From: Tillus elongatus
Taxonomy: Eukaryota > Arthropoda > Insecta > Coleoptera > Cleridae
Length of the DNA stretch: 64,000 nt
Reading direction: 5' to 3'
Assembly (NCBI GenBank): GCA_964006375.1
Contig: OZ023266.1
Coordinates: 13,714,565 to 13,778,564 of the forward strand
Shown here: one piece after another, positions 47,318-60,978 of the stretch
Position numbering within the stretch: the stretch's first letter is position 1
Layout of the letters: the number at the start of each line of letters is the position of its first letter
Notes under the pieces: model-generated
Told to the model about the DNA's origin: nothing
Databases searched by the model: none
Seen by the model: only the letters and a program-made list of their open reading frames with translations
Program-made: the position numbers and the translations under genes

Positions 47318-47890
47318 TGTTTGTTTACATTCAGAGACTTTTTAGCTTTTGCTTTAGACTTATGACTTTAATCATGTACAGATAAGTAGAGATTTTTGAT
47401 TAGATTCTTAAAATGTAAAGACGCGAGACTTTTAATTATGCACAGATTTGGTTTTAAATTTATTTAGTTAAGTTAGTTTTAAAAAGTTGTTAATTCGTTT
47501 TATTATTTATTAATTTTTTTATTACAAATTACATCGCTACACATGTCACAATTATCCTAGTTATAAACCATTATCCCTAATTATGCCCCGCTCCTTAAAC
47601 AACACTATATTTAGCCCATAACAAGTAGTTTCGTAGAGATACTTAAGCTTGTGTTGCTATCACACACTATTTTCTTTTATTTAGTCTCAGCTCCAAACAG
47701 GCTTAAGCCTAATAACATGAAATAATATAAATAAGCACAAGATACAAATAATTTGTAATAAACATAAAGTTGTGTAAAACTGGAGTTTTAGGTTTTGGAA
47801 ATCGAAATTATCTTCACGACAAACAACCCCATCCCATAGCTAGGTTTTTGGTATATAGCAAAAATTAGTGTAGTAATAAATTCACCAGCT
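47315..47890. other. Non-coding stretch
   Basis: AT-rich. No supported feature. Confidence 0.4.
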
Positions 47891-50085
47891 CCTTTCTTGC
47901 CCTGGCTTCAAATGATGGGACGAAATGCGAGATTACTTTTCCTCATTTCCATGGGCGTCTGTCTGCTTCTCTCATCCTGACCCCTCAGATATCTCACAAA
48001 ACGTTACCGAAATTATCCAATCTGGCATGGAATTATTTATTCCACGTACACAGAAAAGCTCTTCAGCCACACAAAAGTCCTGGTTCTCTAAATCCTGTGA
48101 CAAGGCCAGACTTGAAAAGGTCAAAGCTCACAAAACACTTCTACACAATCCCAGTCCAGAAAACCGTCAAGCATTTAACAACGGAAGAAACCGCTATGTC
48201 CGCATTCTTTCTGAGGCAAAAAACTCGTTTAATAACCACATAACCTCTTAATCTCTAAGGACAGTAAACCCTTCTGGGCTCTTGCTAAATCTATTGGGAA
48301 TAATTTCTGCAAGAGCACGTTACCACCTTTTGTCTCAGAGGATGAAATTGTTTCTACCGCCCTGGACAAGGCTGAGCTTTTTGCCTCGTTGTTCGCCGGC
48401 AATTCTATTCTCAACTCACCTCCAAATGCTCAATCACCAACAGTCCCCAATGTCGCGCATAAAATGACGGACATCATTTTCAAAACTAAAAAGGTACGAA
48501 AAATGCTCTCTTCTCTTAATACTAGGAAAGCCTCTGGCCTTGGCGAGATCCCAGCAATTGTTCTCAAAAAATGCGCACCAGAACTTGCTCCTTTCCTGAC
48601 TCGTCTGTTTCAGATATCTTACAATAGAGGCATATTCCCTAGTAACTGGAAAACTTCTCGAGTACAACCCGTCCCCAAGAAAGGATCCAAAGCGCTTCCT
48701 AGCAACTATAGCCCTATTTCTCTCCTTTCAGTCATCTCTAAAGTGATGGAAAAGTATATAAACACCGAATTACTAAAATTTCTTGGAAAACACAGTCTAA
48801 TCCACGACAGGGAGTATGGATTCCGTCAGCGCAGATCAACTGCCGACCTCCTTTCCTTTGTCACCCATTCTTGGAACAAGTCTATGGAATTACACGGTGA
48901 ATCCCAGATTGTCGCTCTAGACATATCCAAAGCCTTCTACCAGGCCTGGCACGCAGGGCTGCTCAATAAACTACCGGCCTATGGCCTACCACCAAAACTA
49001 TGTACCTGGACAGAAAACTTCCTCTCCAACCGGAGCATTTTGTTGCTGTGGATGGCCATTTCTCTAAACTATATCCAAATAATGCAGGAGTTCCTCAAGG
49101 TTCAGCTTTAACCCCTACTTTGTTTCTTCTCCACAACAATGACCTCCTCTCTAGCACATCCAACCCAGTTCACAGTTACGCAGACGACAGCACCCTCCAC
49201 TCAAATATACAATATTCTAAGCCTGTCTCTTTGGCCCAACTAGATGAGGATCGCAGACACGTAGAGGGTTCTGTCTCCGTGGATCTCCAAAAAATATTAG
49301 ACTGGGAAAGTAGAAATCTTGTACAATCAACCCCACCAAATCTCAGTCTTGCTTTCTTTCTAATAAAAGACACACCAGCCCTAGAACAACCACAATGAAC
49401 AACCAAGTTATTCAAAGTAATGGGTCCCTTTCACTTGTTGGCATTTCTGTGGATCGAAATCTCAATTGGCACCAACATGTCACATCAATTGCAGAAGCGT
49501 CTGCTAGGAAATTAGGTTTCCTCTTTTGGGATCGCAAATCCTTTTCACCAGCTAATCTCTATACCTTATATACTTCACAAATAAGGCCAAACCTCGAATA
49601 CTGCTCCCACATCTGGGGTGCCGCTGTCGCTTCTACACTCACTATCCTGGACTTCATTCAGAAGAGAGCTATACGTCTCATTGGTAACCCTACCCTCACC
49701 CAAAGGCTGCCATCCCTTGCCCACCGACGTGACGTTGGTGACCTTTCTGTCTTTTATAGATATCTGCACGGGCAGTGCTCAAAGGAGCCTTCTTCCATAG
49801 TTCCTCCACCTGCTGCCCTCAACAGATCTACCAGGGGTACAGAGCGAATGCACCCTTTTACTGTTCAGGTCACCAGACATAGAACATCTTGTTATTTCCG
49901 CTCCTTTGTCCCGAGGACTTCCACGTTGTGGAATTCTTTGCCGGCACATGTTTTTCTTTCTCCTCCGAACCTCCAAACCTTCAAGTCCAGAATTACCAAA
50001 TTGCCTCTTTTCTCCTTGTCGACACCCACGGTATGATAGTATTTAGGCTGTAAGCCCTCCTGGTGTGTTGTTGAAATTTAAAAAA
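47891..50085 (+). pseudogene. Jockey/CR1-like LINE, longest copy, frameshifted
   Basis: Plus-strand copy. The pre-RT linker starts MRDYFSSFPWASVCFSHPDP and breaks frame near 48245. RT follows: IFKTKKVRKMLSSLNTRKAS, LPSNYSPISLLSVISKVMEK, DREYGFRQRRSTADLLSF, LDISKAFYQAWHA, GVPQGSALTPTLFLLHNND and VHSYADDSTLHS. The RT thumb is NLNWHQHVTSIAEASARKLG and IRPNLEYCSHIWGAA. The end is LPLFSLSTPTV-stop near 50036, then a short UTR ending gttgttgaaattt. Frame changes near 49080 and 49395 split it. The endonuclease is absent. Clade assigned by general resemblance only. Confidence 0.85.
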
Positions 50086-50299
50086 AGAAGCATTCGCTGT
50101 ATCGTCGAAAGAAACTGTCGATCTATTTGTTAGTGTATTTGCTTAAAATTACACTCTTAATTTGCAGGGAAAGAGCCTAGCAACTATTCCAGGTATAAAC
50201 TCAAACATGCACGAAATATTTTTTAGGCATCCTATTCAAGGGACATATTAGAAACTTCAGACATCAGAAAGGCATCATTGTTTTACCACAGCATATTTT

Positions 50300-50760
50300 C
50301 CCTTAAAAACATTTTTACGGAAATTCGCTACCATAACGCATTTGCTGCGTCCCGAACTTTTTGTTTTTTAAAAAAGATGTGCGGTGGTTATTGGTCTGTT
50401 CGCCAGAGGTGTTTGTCCGCGCTCGTCACGGGCTCCAATATTCACATAGTGCAGTTATAGATCAAAAAGAAAAGAACGTGATCTTCCTTAAAAATAAAAG
50501 ATCCGGACTCAGCAAGTGCGTTATGGTAGCGAATTTTCCTGAAAATGCTTTTAATGGCAAATATGTCTTGTTTTTAAAAGAAGGACATTTGGTTGGCAGT
50601 ATAACATATATATTAGTAACAATCTACCGTATTTCATTAAAATAGCTTTGTAGTTTCAAAAAGTACAAACATTTTCCGAAAATAAATTTTAAAAGTTCCA
50701 GAAAAAACTGGTTCGATTTTCCTGGCCAACGAACCTCTTTAAGGCGTTTACACACCTGCC
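50300..50760. repeat. Two dispersed-repeat ends, back to back
   Basis: A right end (gctaccataacgcatttgct, 50327-50346) is followed by a left end (gcaagtgcgttatggtagcg, 50511-50530). The left piece runs uninterrupted through 50561-50600, which serves as the empty-site comparison for the Crypton-like insertion at 14957. Confidence 0.7.
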
Positions 50761-51280
50761 AGGATATAATTATTCACGAACAGCTTTTCTTTTACAGAAA
50801 ATCACCATTTTTGTTTACAGAAATTGCCTTCAGTAATGTTACACTAAATTATATTTTTCACAAAAATTCGACACCTTTTTTTTTTACAATAACTTACTAA
50901 ACATTTATTAATAATTCCCAACATATCACAAAAATCTTACAACAATAAGTTCCACAGAAACACTAAAAACATTTCTACGAAAACTTTTAAAATTCAGCCA
51001 CTATTTAAGCGTGCCCGTATACAACAGGTCGTTTTTTTCAACGAGTAATACAAACAAAAAGCTCTCTGAATGCGTCATTTTCATGGGTCTCCGCTATCTA
51101 TTGATAAAAACACCCTTTCACAATTTGTGATATGTGTTTGAAGTATGTGCCAAAAACGTGAAAAGTTACAAAACAATTGAAACAACTCAAAACGATGAAC
51201 GATATAATTTTTTTTTCTTACAAACATGCATTATAAATCGCTGGAAAACACAAAAATGCAATAAAATAATGGGCTGTTCT
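50761..51280. other. Non-coding stretch
   Basis: AT-rich. No supported feature. Confidence 0.35.
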
Positions 51281-52284
51281 ATTAAAAAAAGAAAGTGCGT
51301 ATGACCAACGACTTATGGGCCAGCCTGTGATTGTCAAAATAAGTTTACAAGGTGCAGCTCGAGATACCCTATAATTAACATAAATACTTTTTTGTCATAT
51401 CTTGATAATAACGGATATATTGAGCTTTACCCTAGAAATGCGTCACCCTGTATATGTGCAAACAGACAAAAACTGAAACTGACCCTGTATATGGGTTTTA
51501 GGAGTTCTAGTTCGCGCTCATTTGAAGAAATCTTTTTAAAATTCATAAGTCGCGGTCTTCTTATTAACGGATTTTTTCTACGAAATTTTGCTAAAATATA
51601 GACTATTAAACCATAAACTCTATAGCGGAAATTATTGCCGAAGCATCAGAAAGAAGGTCTATTGAAATGGATTTTCCGAAAATATTTTAGTAAAATGAAG
51701 GACAGTGATGGTTGAAGCTCAAACTTAAGGCTTTGTGAAACACACTTATTAAGAGATTTTTTCGACATAATCCGTATTTGCTTCAAATCAGTTGTCTGAA
51801 AATTGCAAATTTTGACGTTTCAAATCGCGACTTTGACGTTTCAAGAAGAAAAATTATAAAATTTTCAAAATATTTTTTCTGCTACTTCTTGACACTTTTG
51901 CGCCAAGAAAACTTCACCGTTGTATGTAATATTCAATTTGTTTTGTTAATCACACAAAATATTTTGTTCTTTTGCTTTCTTCTGATCACCAGTGGCACCC
52001 AATTTTTTTTCTTTAAATGCCTAAACTGTTTCCTGTTTTAACTTAGAGATCTGAATTTTCGTGTGTAGGGTAAGTTTGATATTACAAACGTATATGTCAA
52101 ATCCGGTTGTCATAACTGTGTTATTTTCGGAGATACAAAGATTTTCCGAAAGAAAACCCAACATCATTTTCCCGGAAACATTGGTTCGATTTTTCTGGCT
52201 GACGAACTTATCCAAGCCATTTGCAAAAGGAAGGTACATACAAAATTTCATCAAAATCGGGCCATTATTTTTTGAGTTATCGGT

Positions 52285-52287
<3 letters not shown>
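51281..52287 (+). repeat. Full unit of the (AT)n-bearing repeat
   Basis: Order: ccaacgacttatgggcca, ccctataattaacata, ttgagctttaccctag, module (gaaactgaccctgtatatgg), interior (accataaactctatagcg), aaaatgaaggacagtgatgg, then the arm ending tttttgagttatcggtgtga at the (AT)n. This is the most complete example, about 1 kb. Non-coding. Confidence 0.8.
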
Positions 52288-52364
<77 letters not shown>

Positions 52365-52365
52365 T

Positions 52366-52452
<87 letters not shown>
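52288..52452. repeat. (AT)n microsatellite
   Basis: The longest array, about 165 bp, with a cac interruption near 52365. DD41D copy 3 starts directly after it. Confidence 0.95.
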
Positions 52453-52455
<3 letters not shown>

Positions 52456-54331
52456 TGGCGCGTTGAAAACGAAACAGACCGATTTGCGTCCAGATATATA
52501 TTTTTTTAAGAAACGCTGAAACACGTCAATTTTAATATTGAGGGGGACATGTTTTGAGATAAAACTAAACTTTGTCACATCAACCCCTTAAGGGTGGTGA
52601 TAACAACCCTTATATTTTAAATAGGGAACATGGATCAAGTACTACATCATTTGAAAGCTCTTTCTTTTCTGAATTCAGCACACTAATTTTTTTGGAACTT
52701 TTATCAACTCTTTTAAAAATTATTCACAGTTGAAGATGCAAAAACGCATTTCACTCATATAAGAAATGTGCTGATAGTCAATGTTTTGTTGGTTTGTAAA
52801 CAAAACATTGACTATCAAAACATTTCTTATCGGAATGGGAGAAATGCGGTGTATTATTTCAGTTTATCGGTCGGTGTGATACTTGATAGTACTACCGAAA
52901 ATTAATTTCACAATGGTGTATTCTGTAGAAGAAAGAGTTGAAATAATCACTCTTTTTTTCAAAAACGATGACTTTGCCAACCGTACCGCAAATTTGTTTA
53001 ATGAACGACATCCGAACAGACATGTTAACAGAAAATACATTTTGGAGTTAGTTGCAAAGTTTCGACAAAGTGGTTCAGTAGCTAACAAAAAAACGGGATC
53101 CTGAACGTGAATTTCCGGTTAGAAATGAGACTACTGAGATTGAAGTTTTAGGATAAATTGCTGCAGACCCAACTTTGAGCACGAGAAAATTGGCCACTGT
53201 TTCAAACATCAAAAGAAGAACTATTCAGCGAATATTGAAGCATCATAAATTTCAGCCGTATAAAATTCATTTTGTACAACAACTGAATGAAGATGATTTT
53301 GATCGGCGGCTGGAGTTTTGTGAAGTTATGACTGCACGAATAGCTGATAACGGGAACTTTCTGTTCAATATCTGTTTTTCAGACGAGTATAAGTTTTTAT
53401 TAAACTCTACAGTCAATCGTCATATTTGTCGTTATCGGGCAGATAATAATCCAATAAATTTTCACGAAGTCCACACTCAAACTCCACAGAAATTGAATGT
53501 CTGGACTGGCATTTTTGGAGACCGTTTATTCGGAGTTACTAGAAGATATCGTTTACCCTCTACTAATTGACATTGTTGAAAATGATGATCGCTATCAAGA
53601 AAATCAATTAGTGTTTCAACAAGATGGAGCTCCTCCGAATTTTTCACAACGTGTTAGGGAGTTTGTGAACAGAGAGTTTCCAGAGCAATGGATTAGGCGT
53701 AGAGGTGCTATTGAGTGACCCCCTAGATCACCGGATTTAACTCTTTTAGACTTCTTTCTATGGGGCCATTTAAAGAGTAGAATTTACGCAACAGAACCGG
53801 AGTCTCTGGAAGAATTACGACGACGCATTGTTGAAGAATACCGTCTAATAACTCCACAGCTGCTCCAGAACCTAAGAGCTCGTTTTGAACAAAATTTGTA
53901 CCTTTGTGTGGAAGCTGGTGGTCAACAATTTGAACACTTACTTAACTAAATAAACATTTTTGGACGTTTGGTTTTGATTTTTAGTTTTTTTAACTAAAAA
54001 TTGACTAATTAGTGCATTTCTTATCACAATGAATGAAATACGTTCTTGCAACTCCAACTGTGAATAATTTTTAAACGATTTGATAAAACTTCCAAAAGGA
54101 TTATTGTGCTGAATTCAGAAAAGAAAGAGCTTTCAAATGATGTAACACTCGACCCATATTCCCAATTTAAAATATAAGGGTTGTTATCACCACCCTTAAG
54201 GGGTTGATGTTACAAAGTTGAGTTTTATCTCAAAACATGTCCCCCTCAATACTAAAATTGACGTGTTTCAGCGTTTCTTAAAAAAAATTCTCTGGATGCA
54301 AATCGATCTGTTTACTTTTCAATGCGCCACC

Positions 54332-54334
<3 letters not shown>
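52453..54334 (+). mobile_element. DD41D mariner-type element, copy 3
   Basis: Starts tggtggcgcgttgaaaacg directly after (AT)n and ends caatgcgccaccctg directly before another (AT)n. Inverted repeats of about 310 bp lie at 52453-52765 and 54020-54334. It shares the interior with copies 1 and 2. It is the most complete of the three, but the transposase is broken. Confidence 0.9.
52914..53949 (+). pseudogene. DD41D transposase, copy 3, broken
   Basis: MVYSVEERVEIITLF start, then LFNERHPNRHVNRKYILEL. One extra A in the run near 53088 shifts the frame. A CAA-to-TAA change near 53154 adds a stop. The body resumes with RTIQRILKHHKFQPYKIHFV and the first Asp in FSDEYKFLLN. A deletion of about 45 bp near 53530 removes the IFLDGNLSGETYL-type segment. 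The second Asp is in QQDGAPPNF and the third in SPDLTLLDFFLW, 41 residues apart, with a TGG-to-TGA stop at 53716-53718 between them. The end FEHLLN-stop is at 53947-53949. Confidence 0.9.

Positions 54335-54413
<79 letters not shown>
54335..54413. repeat. (AT)n microsatellite
   Basis: About 79 bp of alternating AT directly after DD41D copy 3. Confidence 0.95.
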
Positions 54414-54417
<4 letters not shown>

Positions 54418-55629
54418 ACAGATCTCCCCATTAGTGAGATTTTCGTTTCACGAAAAATTCTCTAAAAACGACTGTTTCGCACACAATGTTAACTTTAACA
54501 GAGGATAGATGATAGTCCAAGTAAAATTCTACATAAAACTTCAATTACTACATCAAATATCACGGCACCTTTCATTTTAAGCCAATTATCCTTCAAATTA
54601 GATAAAAGCTCATAGATTTGTCAACCATAAGATTAAAGTAGTTCGTCGATCTCGTCCGTGCAATATTGACACAATAGACAAACGATAGGTCTCCGACTAC
54701 AATTTTTACCTCGGCTGAGTTCGTCTACCTAGGTGTGATATAAATACATTGTGGCTGTTAATTTAGTTTAGAATTTTTCATCTTCTGATGATGCTGACGT
54801 GGTCAGTGAAACGATCGTAGGGTCTTTAAAAGATATGTGTTGTGGTGATTTGGGTTCTCCAAGTGTACTTACTTGTATTAGTAGAAACCCAATATAAGAT
54901 AGTTGTAGTGAGATATGCACTTAAGACAACTGGCATTTGAAAATAGCTGAAAGCGAGCGGTCACCGCAGCACGGATAAGTCACTCAAACAAAACAAACTG
55001 CCTGGTATTTAGGAAAAGTTAAGGAGATCGATTGTCAGGTTCTCACTCACGGCTGAGTGTGTGTGTTTCTGGAAGTGGGTGCGGAGGACCATTAGCGTTC
55101 AGTCCATCCATGCATCACAAAGTGACGTCGCAAAAAGGAGACTTCAAATTTACGGCCGCCAGAGGCTTAAAAGTATGCAATAAATCCTGGGCAGAGCTTA
55201 AAAATCCGCCACCGCCCGCCAGAGATTGGCATGATTCGATATAAGTCTGTTGGAGCGATAGTGGCGTCCTTTGCAAGTGACGCGCCTTACCTACAAGACA
55301 TGCCCGTGATAAATTGTAATTACTCCAACGCCACTTCTCTATCTCGTACATGGTGAACAAGACGACCGAGATCTGCCTGCGCCCACGGAACAAAAGAGAA
55401 AACTCAACTCTATGTCTCCTCTCCTCAGATACACACAGTCGATCATTCATGGAAATTAGCGACGATTTAATTGTCTTCGTTATAATTTATTTTATTCGAT
55501 ACACATCGTGTCTTGTGAAATAGAAACGTCGTGTTGGGTATCGTACACTTACGGTTGATTAGAGACAACCTGAAAATTATCTCTATCGTCATCACAATCT
55601 AATGGAGATGTCGTCTTGTTGCTCCAGCG
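54414..55629. other. Unique-looking intergenic sequence, possible non-coding exon
   Basis: No known element. It is GC-richer than average around 55030-55260. A gtaggtaaggcgcg on the minus strand near 55275-55290 has the form of a splice donor after tgtcttg, but no acceptor or coding frame supports an exon. Confidence 0.35.
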
Positions 55630-56892
55630 ATTTTTTAAAAATTTCAACAACACACCACAAGGGCTTACAGCCTAGATACTATCGTACCGTGGGTGTCGAG
55701 AAGCAGAAAAGAGGCAACTTGTTAATTCTGGACTTGAAGGTTTGGAGGTTCGGGGGAGAAGGAAGAACATGTGCCGGCAAGGAATTCCACAACTTGGAAG
55801 TCCTCGGGACAAAAGAGCGGGCATAACAAGATGTTCTATGTCTGGTGACCTGGAGCAGTGCCCGTTCAGATATCTATAAAAGAGAGAGAGAGAGGTCACC
55901 AACGGCACGTCAGTGGGCAAGGGATAGCAGCCTTTGGGTGAGGGTAGGATCACCGATGAGACGTGTAGCTCTCTTCTGAATGAAGTCCAGGATAGTGAGT
56001 GTAGAAGCGGCAGCAGCACCCCAGACGTGGGAGCAGTATTCGAGGTTTGGTCTTATTTGTGAAGTATATAAGGTATAAAGATTAGCTGGTGAAAAGTATT
56101 TGCGAGCCCGGAAGAGGAAACCTAATTTCTTAGCAGCCGCTTCTGCAATTGATGTGACATGTTGGTGCCAATTGAGATTTCGATCCACAGAAATGCCAAC
56201 AAGTGAAAAGGACTAATTACTTTAAATAACTTGGTGGTTCATTGTGATGGGTCTAGGGCTGATGTATCTCTTATGAGAAAAAAAGCAAGACTGTTATTTG
56301 GTGGGGTTAAATTGTACAAGATTTCTACTTCCCCAGTCTAATATTTTTTGGAGATCCACGGAGACAGAATCCTCCATGAGTCTGCGATCCTCATCTAATT
56401 GGGCTAAAGAGACAGGCTTAGAATATTGTATATTTGAGTGGAGGGTGCTGTCGTCCGTGTAACTGTGAACTGGGTTGGATGTGCTAGAGAGGAGGTCATT
56501 GATGTGGAGAAGAAACAAAGTAGGGGCTAAAGCTGAACCTTGAGGAACTCCTGCATTAATTGGATACAATTTAGAGGAATGGCCATCCACGACAACAGTA
56601 ATGCTCCGGTTGGAGACAAAATTTGCTGTACATGTACAGAGTTTTGGTGAAGGCCATAGGCCGGAGGTTTATTAAGCAGCGCTGCGTGCCAGACCTGGTC
56701 GAATGCTTTGGATATGTCTAGAGCGACAATCTGGGATACACCGTGTTGTTCCATAGACTTGTTCCAAGAATGGGTGACAAAGGAAAGGAGGTCGGCAGTT
56801 GATCTGCGCTGACGGAATCCATACTGCCTGTCGTAGACTGTGTTTTTCAAGAAATTTTAGTAATTTTGTGTTTATATACTTTTCCATCACTT
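55630..56892 (-). pseudogene. Jockey/CR1-like LINE copy
   Basis: Minus strand. YGFRQRRSTADLLSFVTHSW, LDISKAFDQVWHAALLNK, VDGHSSKLYPINAGVPQGSA and HSYTDDSTLHS (YTDD again), then LDEDRRLMEDSVSVDLQKIL, RNLNWHQHVTSIAEAAAKK and IRPNLEYCSHVWGAA. The tail RTSKPSSPELTSCLF-type sequence is in another frame. A deletion near 55855 removes the GTERMHPF segment. The copy is 5'-truncated at about 56892. Frame shifts near 56530 and 56230. Confidence 0.85.
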
Positions 56893-57290
56893 TAGATTAC
56901 TCTTTATCTCCAGCAGCTTTTTTCATTTAATTGTTACTTCCGTACTTAGAACCGATAATATTAACCCTTTCAGTTCCAATTTGTTTCTTTAGTTAAAATA
57001 ACTTAATTTTTTTATGTGCCAGTAAAATGGATAACAAAGAACTAAAAAATAATAATTATTTATTTATTTTTTGAAGTGGGGGAGTCTTTTGGGGGCTCGG
57101 GACATATTTGCCCCAATGGGTTTGAAAGGTGGGACACAGATATCCCACTGGAAATTATTATTTTAACAACGCTATCTATGGAAAAAATCTTTTATTTATC
57201 GTAAACTAAGTGCGATAGGAAGTAAAACAGCTTTTGCATAATGGTACATTACAAGCCGTACAAATTGTTGTGGTTCACCTTCTTCTAGTG
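56893..57290. other. Non-coding stretch
   Basis: Contains a gggacacagatatccc palindrome-like segment near 57130-57146. No gene. Confidence 0.35.
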
Positions 57291-57790
<500 letters not shown>

Positions 57791-57814
57791 TTATTATCGA
57801 CGCATGATGCATGT

Positions 57815-57965
57815 TTGTAAGGAAAAAACGCAGTAAGTGCGTTTTGGCAACGAATTTTAATTTTAAAAAAAGACATATTTGCCAGTAAAAATATTTTAAT
57901 GAAAATTAACCACCATAACGCACTTGCTGCGTCCAGACTTTTTCCGTTTGCAAGACTTCAGAAAT
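57815..57965. mobile_element. Short MITE-like element of the dispersed family
   Basis: Left ggaaaaaacgcagtaagtgc and right gcacttgctgcgtccagac, with ctttttcc beyond, are inverted over about 30 bp. The interior is under 100 bp and AT-rich. Complete small inverted-repeat element. Confidence 0.7.
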
Positions 57966-58024
57966 CTAATTTTAGAATCTAACTTACGGTGAATATTCAG
58001 TGCCGTGTGCCTGGAAGCCATAAT

Positions 58025-58207
58025 TCACTAAGTGAACACTAAGTGAGCGGTAAGACACGAAGCAACGTGCCGCCACCTAGTTGCGAAACTGGGTACTATG
58101 TTGCCACGCCAGCTCCAAATAACACAAAGTGTTAAAACAATAGAGACTGTATACAACCAACTAACAGTTTAGTAAATTGTCAGCCCTGGCCCATTTCTAC
58201 CCTAATA
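58025..58207. repeat. Partial foldback-family copy
   Basis: acacgaagcaacgtgccgcc to cccatttctaccctaatat. It is the reverse of part of the adjacent 58208-58661 element. Confidence 0.75.
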
Positions 58208-58661
58208 TGCTCGTCACAGATTTCTATCTTCATTTAGTGAGTAAGGCTAGATGCATTCTAACCACAATTAGAACCGTAGACCGGTTTCGCTCTAATTAGA
58301 GCCCTTATATACTTTGCCTCTATATTATGGTAGAAATGGACCAGGGCTGACAATTTACTATAGTGTTAGTTAGTTGTATACAGTCCCTATTTTTAACAAT
58401 TGGGGGTTATTTGGAGCTGGCGTGACAACATACTACTTGGTTCCGCAACTAGGTGGCGGCACGTTGCTTCGTGTCTTACCACTCACTTTGTGTGGGAAGG
58501 CTGGCTACCATAGCCGTATTACTTTATAGGTGTATTTTCGCTACAATTAGTATGCCGTACTGACGGGCTCTAATTAGAGCGAAACCGGTCTACGGTTCTA
58601 ATTCTGGTTCGAATGCATCTAGCCTTACTCACTAAGTGAAGATAGAAATCTGTGACGAGCA
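58208..58661. mobile_element. Foldback element with ends tgctcgtcacag
   Basis: Outer ends 58208 and 58661 are inverted copies (tgctcgtcacagatttctat), extending about 100 bp inward through ggctagatgcattc and gaccggtttcgctctaatta with a few changes. The central part shares ggcggcacgttgcttcgtgt with the 31.8- and 35.2-kb relatives. No coding capacity. Confidence 0.8.
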
Positions 58662-58778
58662 CTGATAAGTACATACACTTGCAGAACCCAGATCACCAAA
58701 AGTCATTTAAAAAAAGCTCTGTATACCAGGGGCGTGCGGCGACATTTTAAATAAGGGAAGCAATTTTCAGAAACTTAC

Positions 58779-60978
58779 CTATTTGTAGTGCAATTCAATT
58801 CTTCTGTCGTTTCTGGCAAATTCGTTAATAATGCCATAAAACTGTGGATTCTGGGACATTTCCTCGACGAAGTTATTTTCAATTGACAAAATTGAAATTT
58901 AGGAATGTCTTTCCTGTCCTGTTGAATTCCTAACAAAACTCTTGATACGTTTCAATGTAGAACAATTTCGTTCTACAGACGCACCAGTAGCAGGAATTGT
59001 TAATACTAATTCACGTAATTTGAACGCTTCAGAATATGCATTTTCCAATTTTGATTCTTTTAAGAAAGTTAAAGGTTCACTCGCGTCAGTTTTTGTGTCA
59101 ATAACATCGGTTTCATAAATACCTGTAAGTTCTGATCGTAATAAGGCTTTGTCAAAATAATGTCCATACTGGTGGAATAATGATTTGAATGAATCTTCTA
59201 GGAAAGGTATCCGTACAAATCCTCCAAAATTACACAATTCAAGAAATTTCAGGTCACTGAGATGATCAAATCTGCAGTTAATTTGCTGCTGAATTTGATC
59301 TATGATTTTGTAGAAAATGCGGCGATAAGAAGTTTGAAGGTCTCCCACATTATCAGTGCGCAGACGCTTTCTTCGTGGCTCACTTTTCCTAATTCCATTG
59401 TTTTTTTCCAGAACTTATCAAATTCATTCCTTTTTGAATTATAATAGATTTAAATTCACTAATTTTCTTCAGGCAAAAACCAATGTCATTTGTTTTACAT
59501 TGCAATATGTTAAATACATTATCTGAAAACGGAAATATTTCCGAAAATATATTAAGTAAAAAATTAAAATTAAAGTCTCTTTTCAAACCATCCAAAAATC
59601 ATCTAGAACTATTTATTGTTTCTGCATCCCAATTTTTGCTATTTTCTATTATGTTTTCAAAAAGTTCAATTAACGATTCGCGGTGTTCAAATATAGTTCA
59701 CACAAGTTGTAGTTCCATCGGGTTGCAGCTACTTTGGGTAAACGTTTTTTAACAATTAAGTCTAAGGCTTGTGTGCGCTTCATAGATTTGGAAAAAAAGC
59801 AGCCATTCCACTTAGGGTAGCAAAAAACACCTTACATTCTTTAATATGAATTGTGGGATAAAATTAAATTTAATTTATGAGCACAACAGTGTACAAATAG
59901 AGCACTGGAAACGTTTCCCGCACTTTAGCTTGAAGACCTCCTAAATGTCCGGCAATAACAGCAGCCCCATCATAGCTTTGGGCAATTAATTTATTATCAG
60001 CCTCTTCAATATCTTTCATAATATTAAGCACAATTTTATATAGAGCGTTTGCGGTACGATCTTCTGTCACATTTTTAAAGCCTAAAAATTTTTCTTGCTC
60101 CCATCCATTTTTACATAGCGTATTACTACAGATAGTTGACTTAAATTAGTTACGTCGGTTGTTTCATCTTAAACAATAGCAATGAAACGAGTCTGTTTAA
60201 TTTCAGATTTAATTCTGTTCAAAATAATAGTGGCAGCAGCCGCAACTAAGTCATTCTGAATGCGATTTGATGTTCTGCGAAAAACGTTAGACTGTTCCAA
60301 GTGATTTTTTAAACAAATGTCGTATTTGGCTATTAAAGAAACTAGGTCTTGAAAGCTTCCTCTATTTGCAGATGTAGTTGTTTCGTCATGACCCCTGAAC
60401 CCAAATTCATGCTGACCAAGAAAACACACAACATCAATAAGTCTTTTTAATATGTTTCTGTTTTTATTAACCAGTTCATTGTGTTGGCGATGACAAATTT
60501 CTATCTGCTTGTCAACGGCGTGTTCAATTCGCGTTTGTTTCAAAGACACTTAATTTTAAAATGGTCTGTAAATGCGCTTTAGGCATAACATGTCTTTTTA
60601 CTACTTTATGTAGATTATTCAAGTCGGAAAACCCACTTTTATTCCACACCCCCTTTTCAGTCACAAATAGACTACCAGGCCAACAAAACAGTTTATTCCT
60701 GTTAACCATTCATATTGTTTATAAGTTTTTTCCACGTTGAAATGTCGAATACATGTTTTAATTCTTGTATTTAAGTTTTTTAGAGTGGGTTTCGGCCTAC
60801 CTTTATTAATACAAGCAAGTTTTTCAGCAAACGATAAAGCTGAAAATCCTTTGGTTATTAAAAAACACACGACACAATCACAGTTATTATTACCACTTGT
60901 TCCAAAAGGTTGTAAATTCCCACCCCCACCGACGCCGCTGTTAAAAGCTGATGTAGTTGCAGCCATATTAATAATCAT
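58779..60978 (-). pseudogene. hAT transposase (TTF-type finger, DUF4371-like), broken
   Basis: The N-terminus is MAATTSAFNSG with a CDCVVCFLITKG zinc-finger-like segment, GRPKPTLKNLNTRIKTCIRH, and CWPGSLFVTEKGVWNKSGF after a frameshift near 60705. The central region has QIEICHRQHNELVNKNRNIL and RFIAIV, then LIAQSYDGAAVIAGHLGGLQ, a DUF4371-like catalytic region. The C-terminal hAT dimerisation motif is PATGASVERNCSTLKRIKSF then VRNSTGQER. At least four frameshifts divide the coding sequence, and the final frame ends near 58779. Full-length protein of this type is about 700-800 residues. Confidence 0.8.

Noticed and set aside
55115..55450. A 111-codon minus-strand frame as a gene.
   Set aside because: No domain and no start or splice context that can be confirmed.
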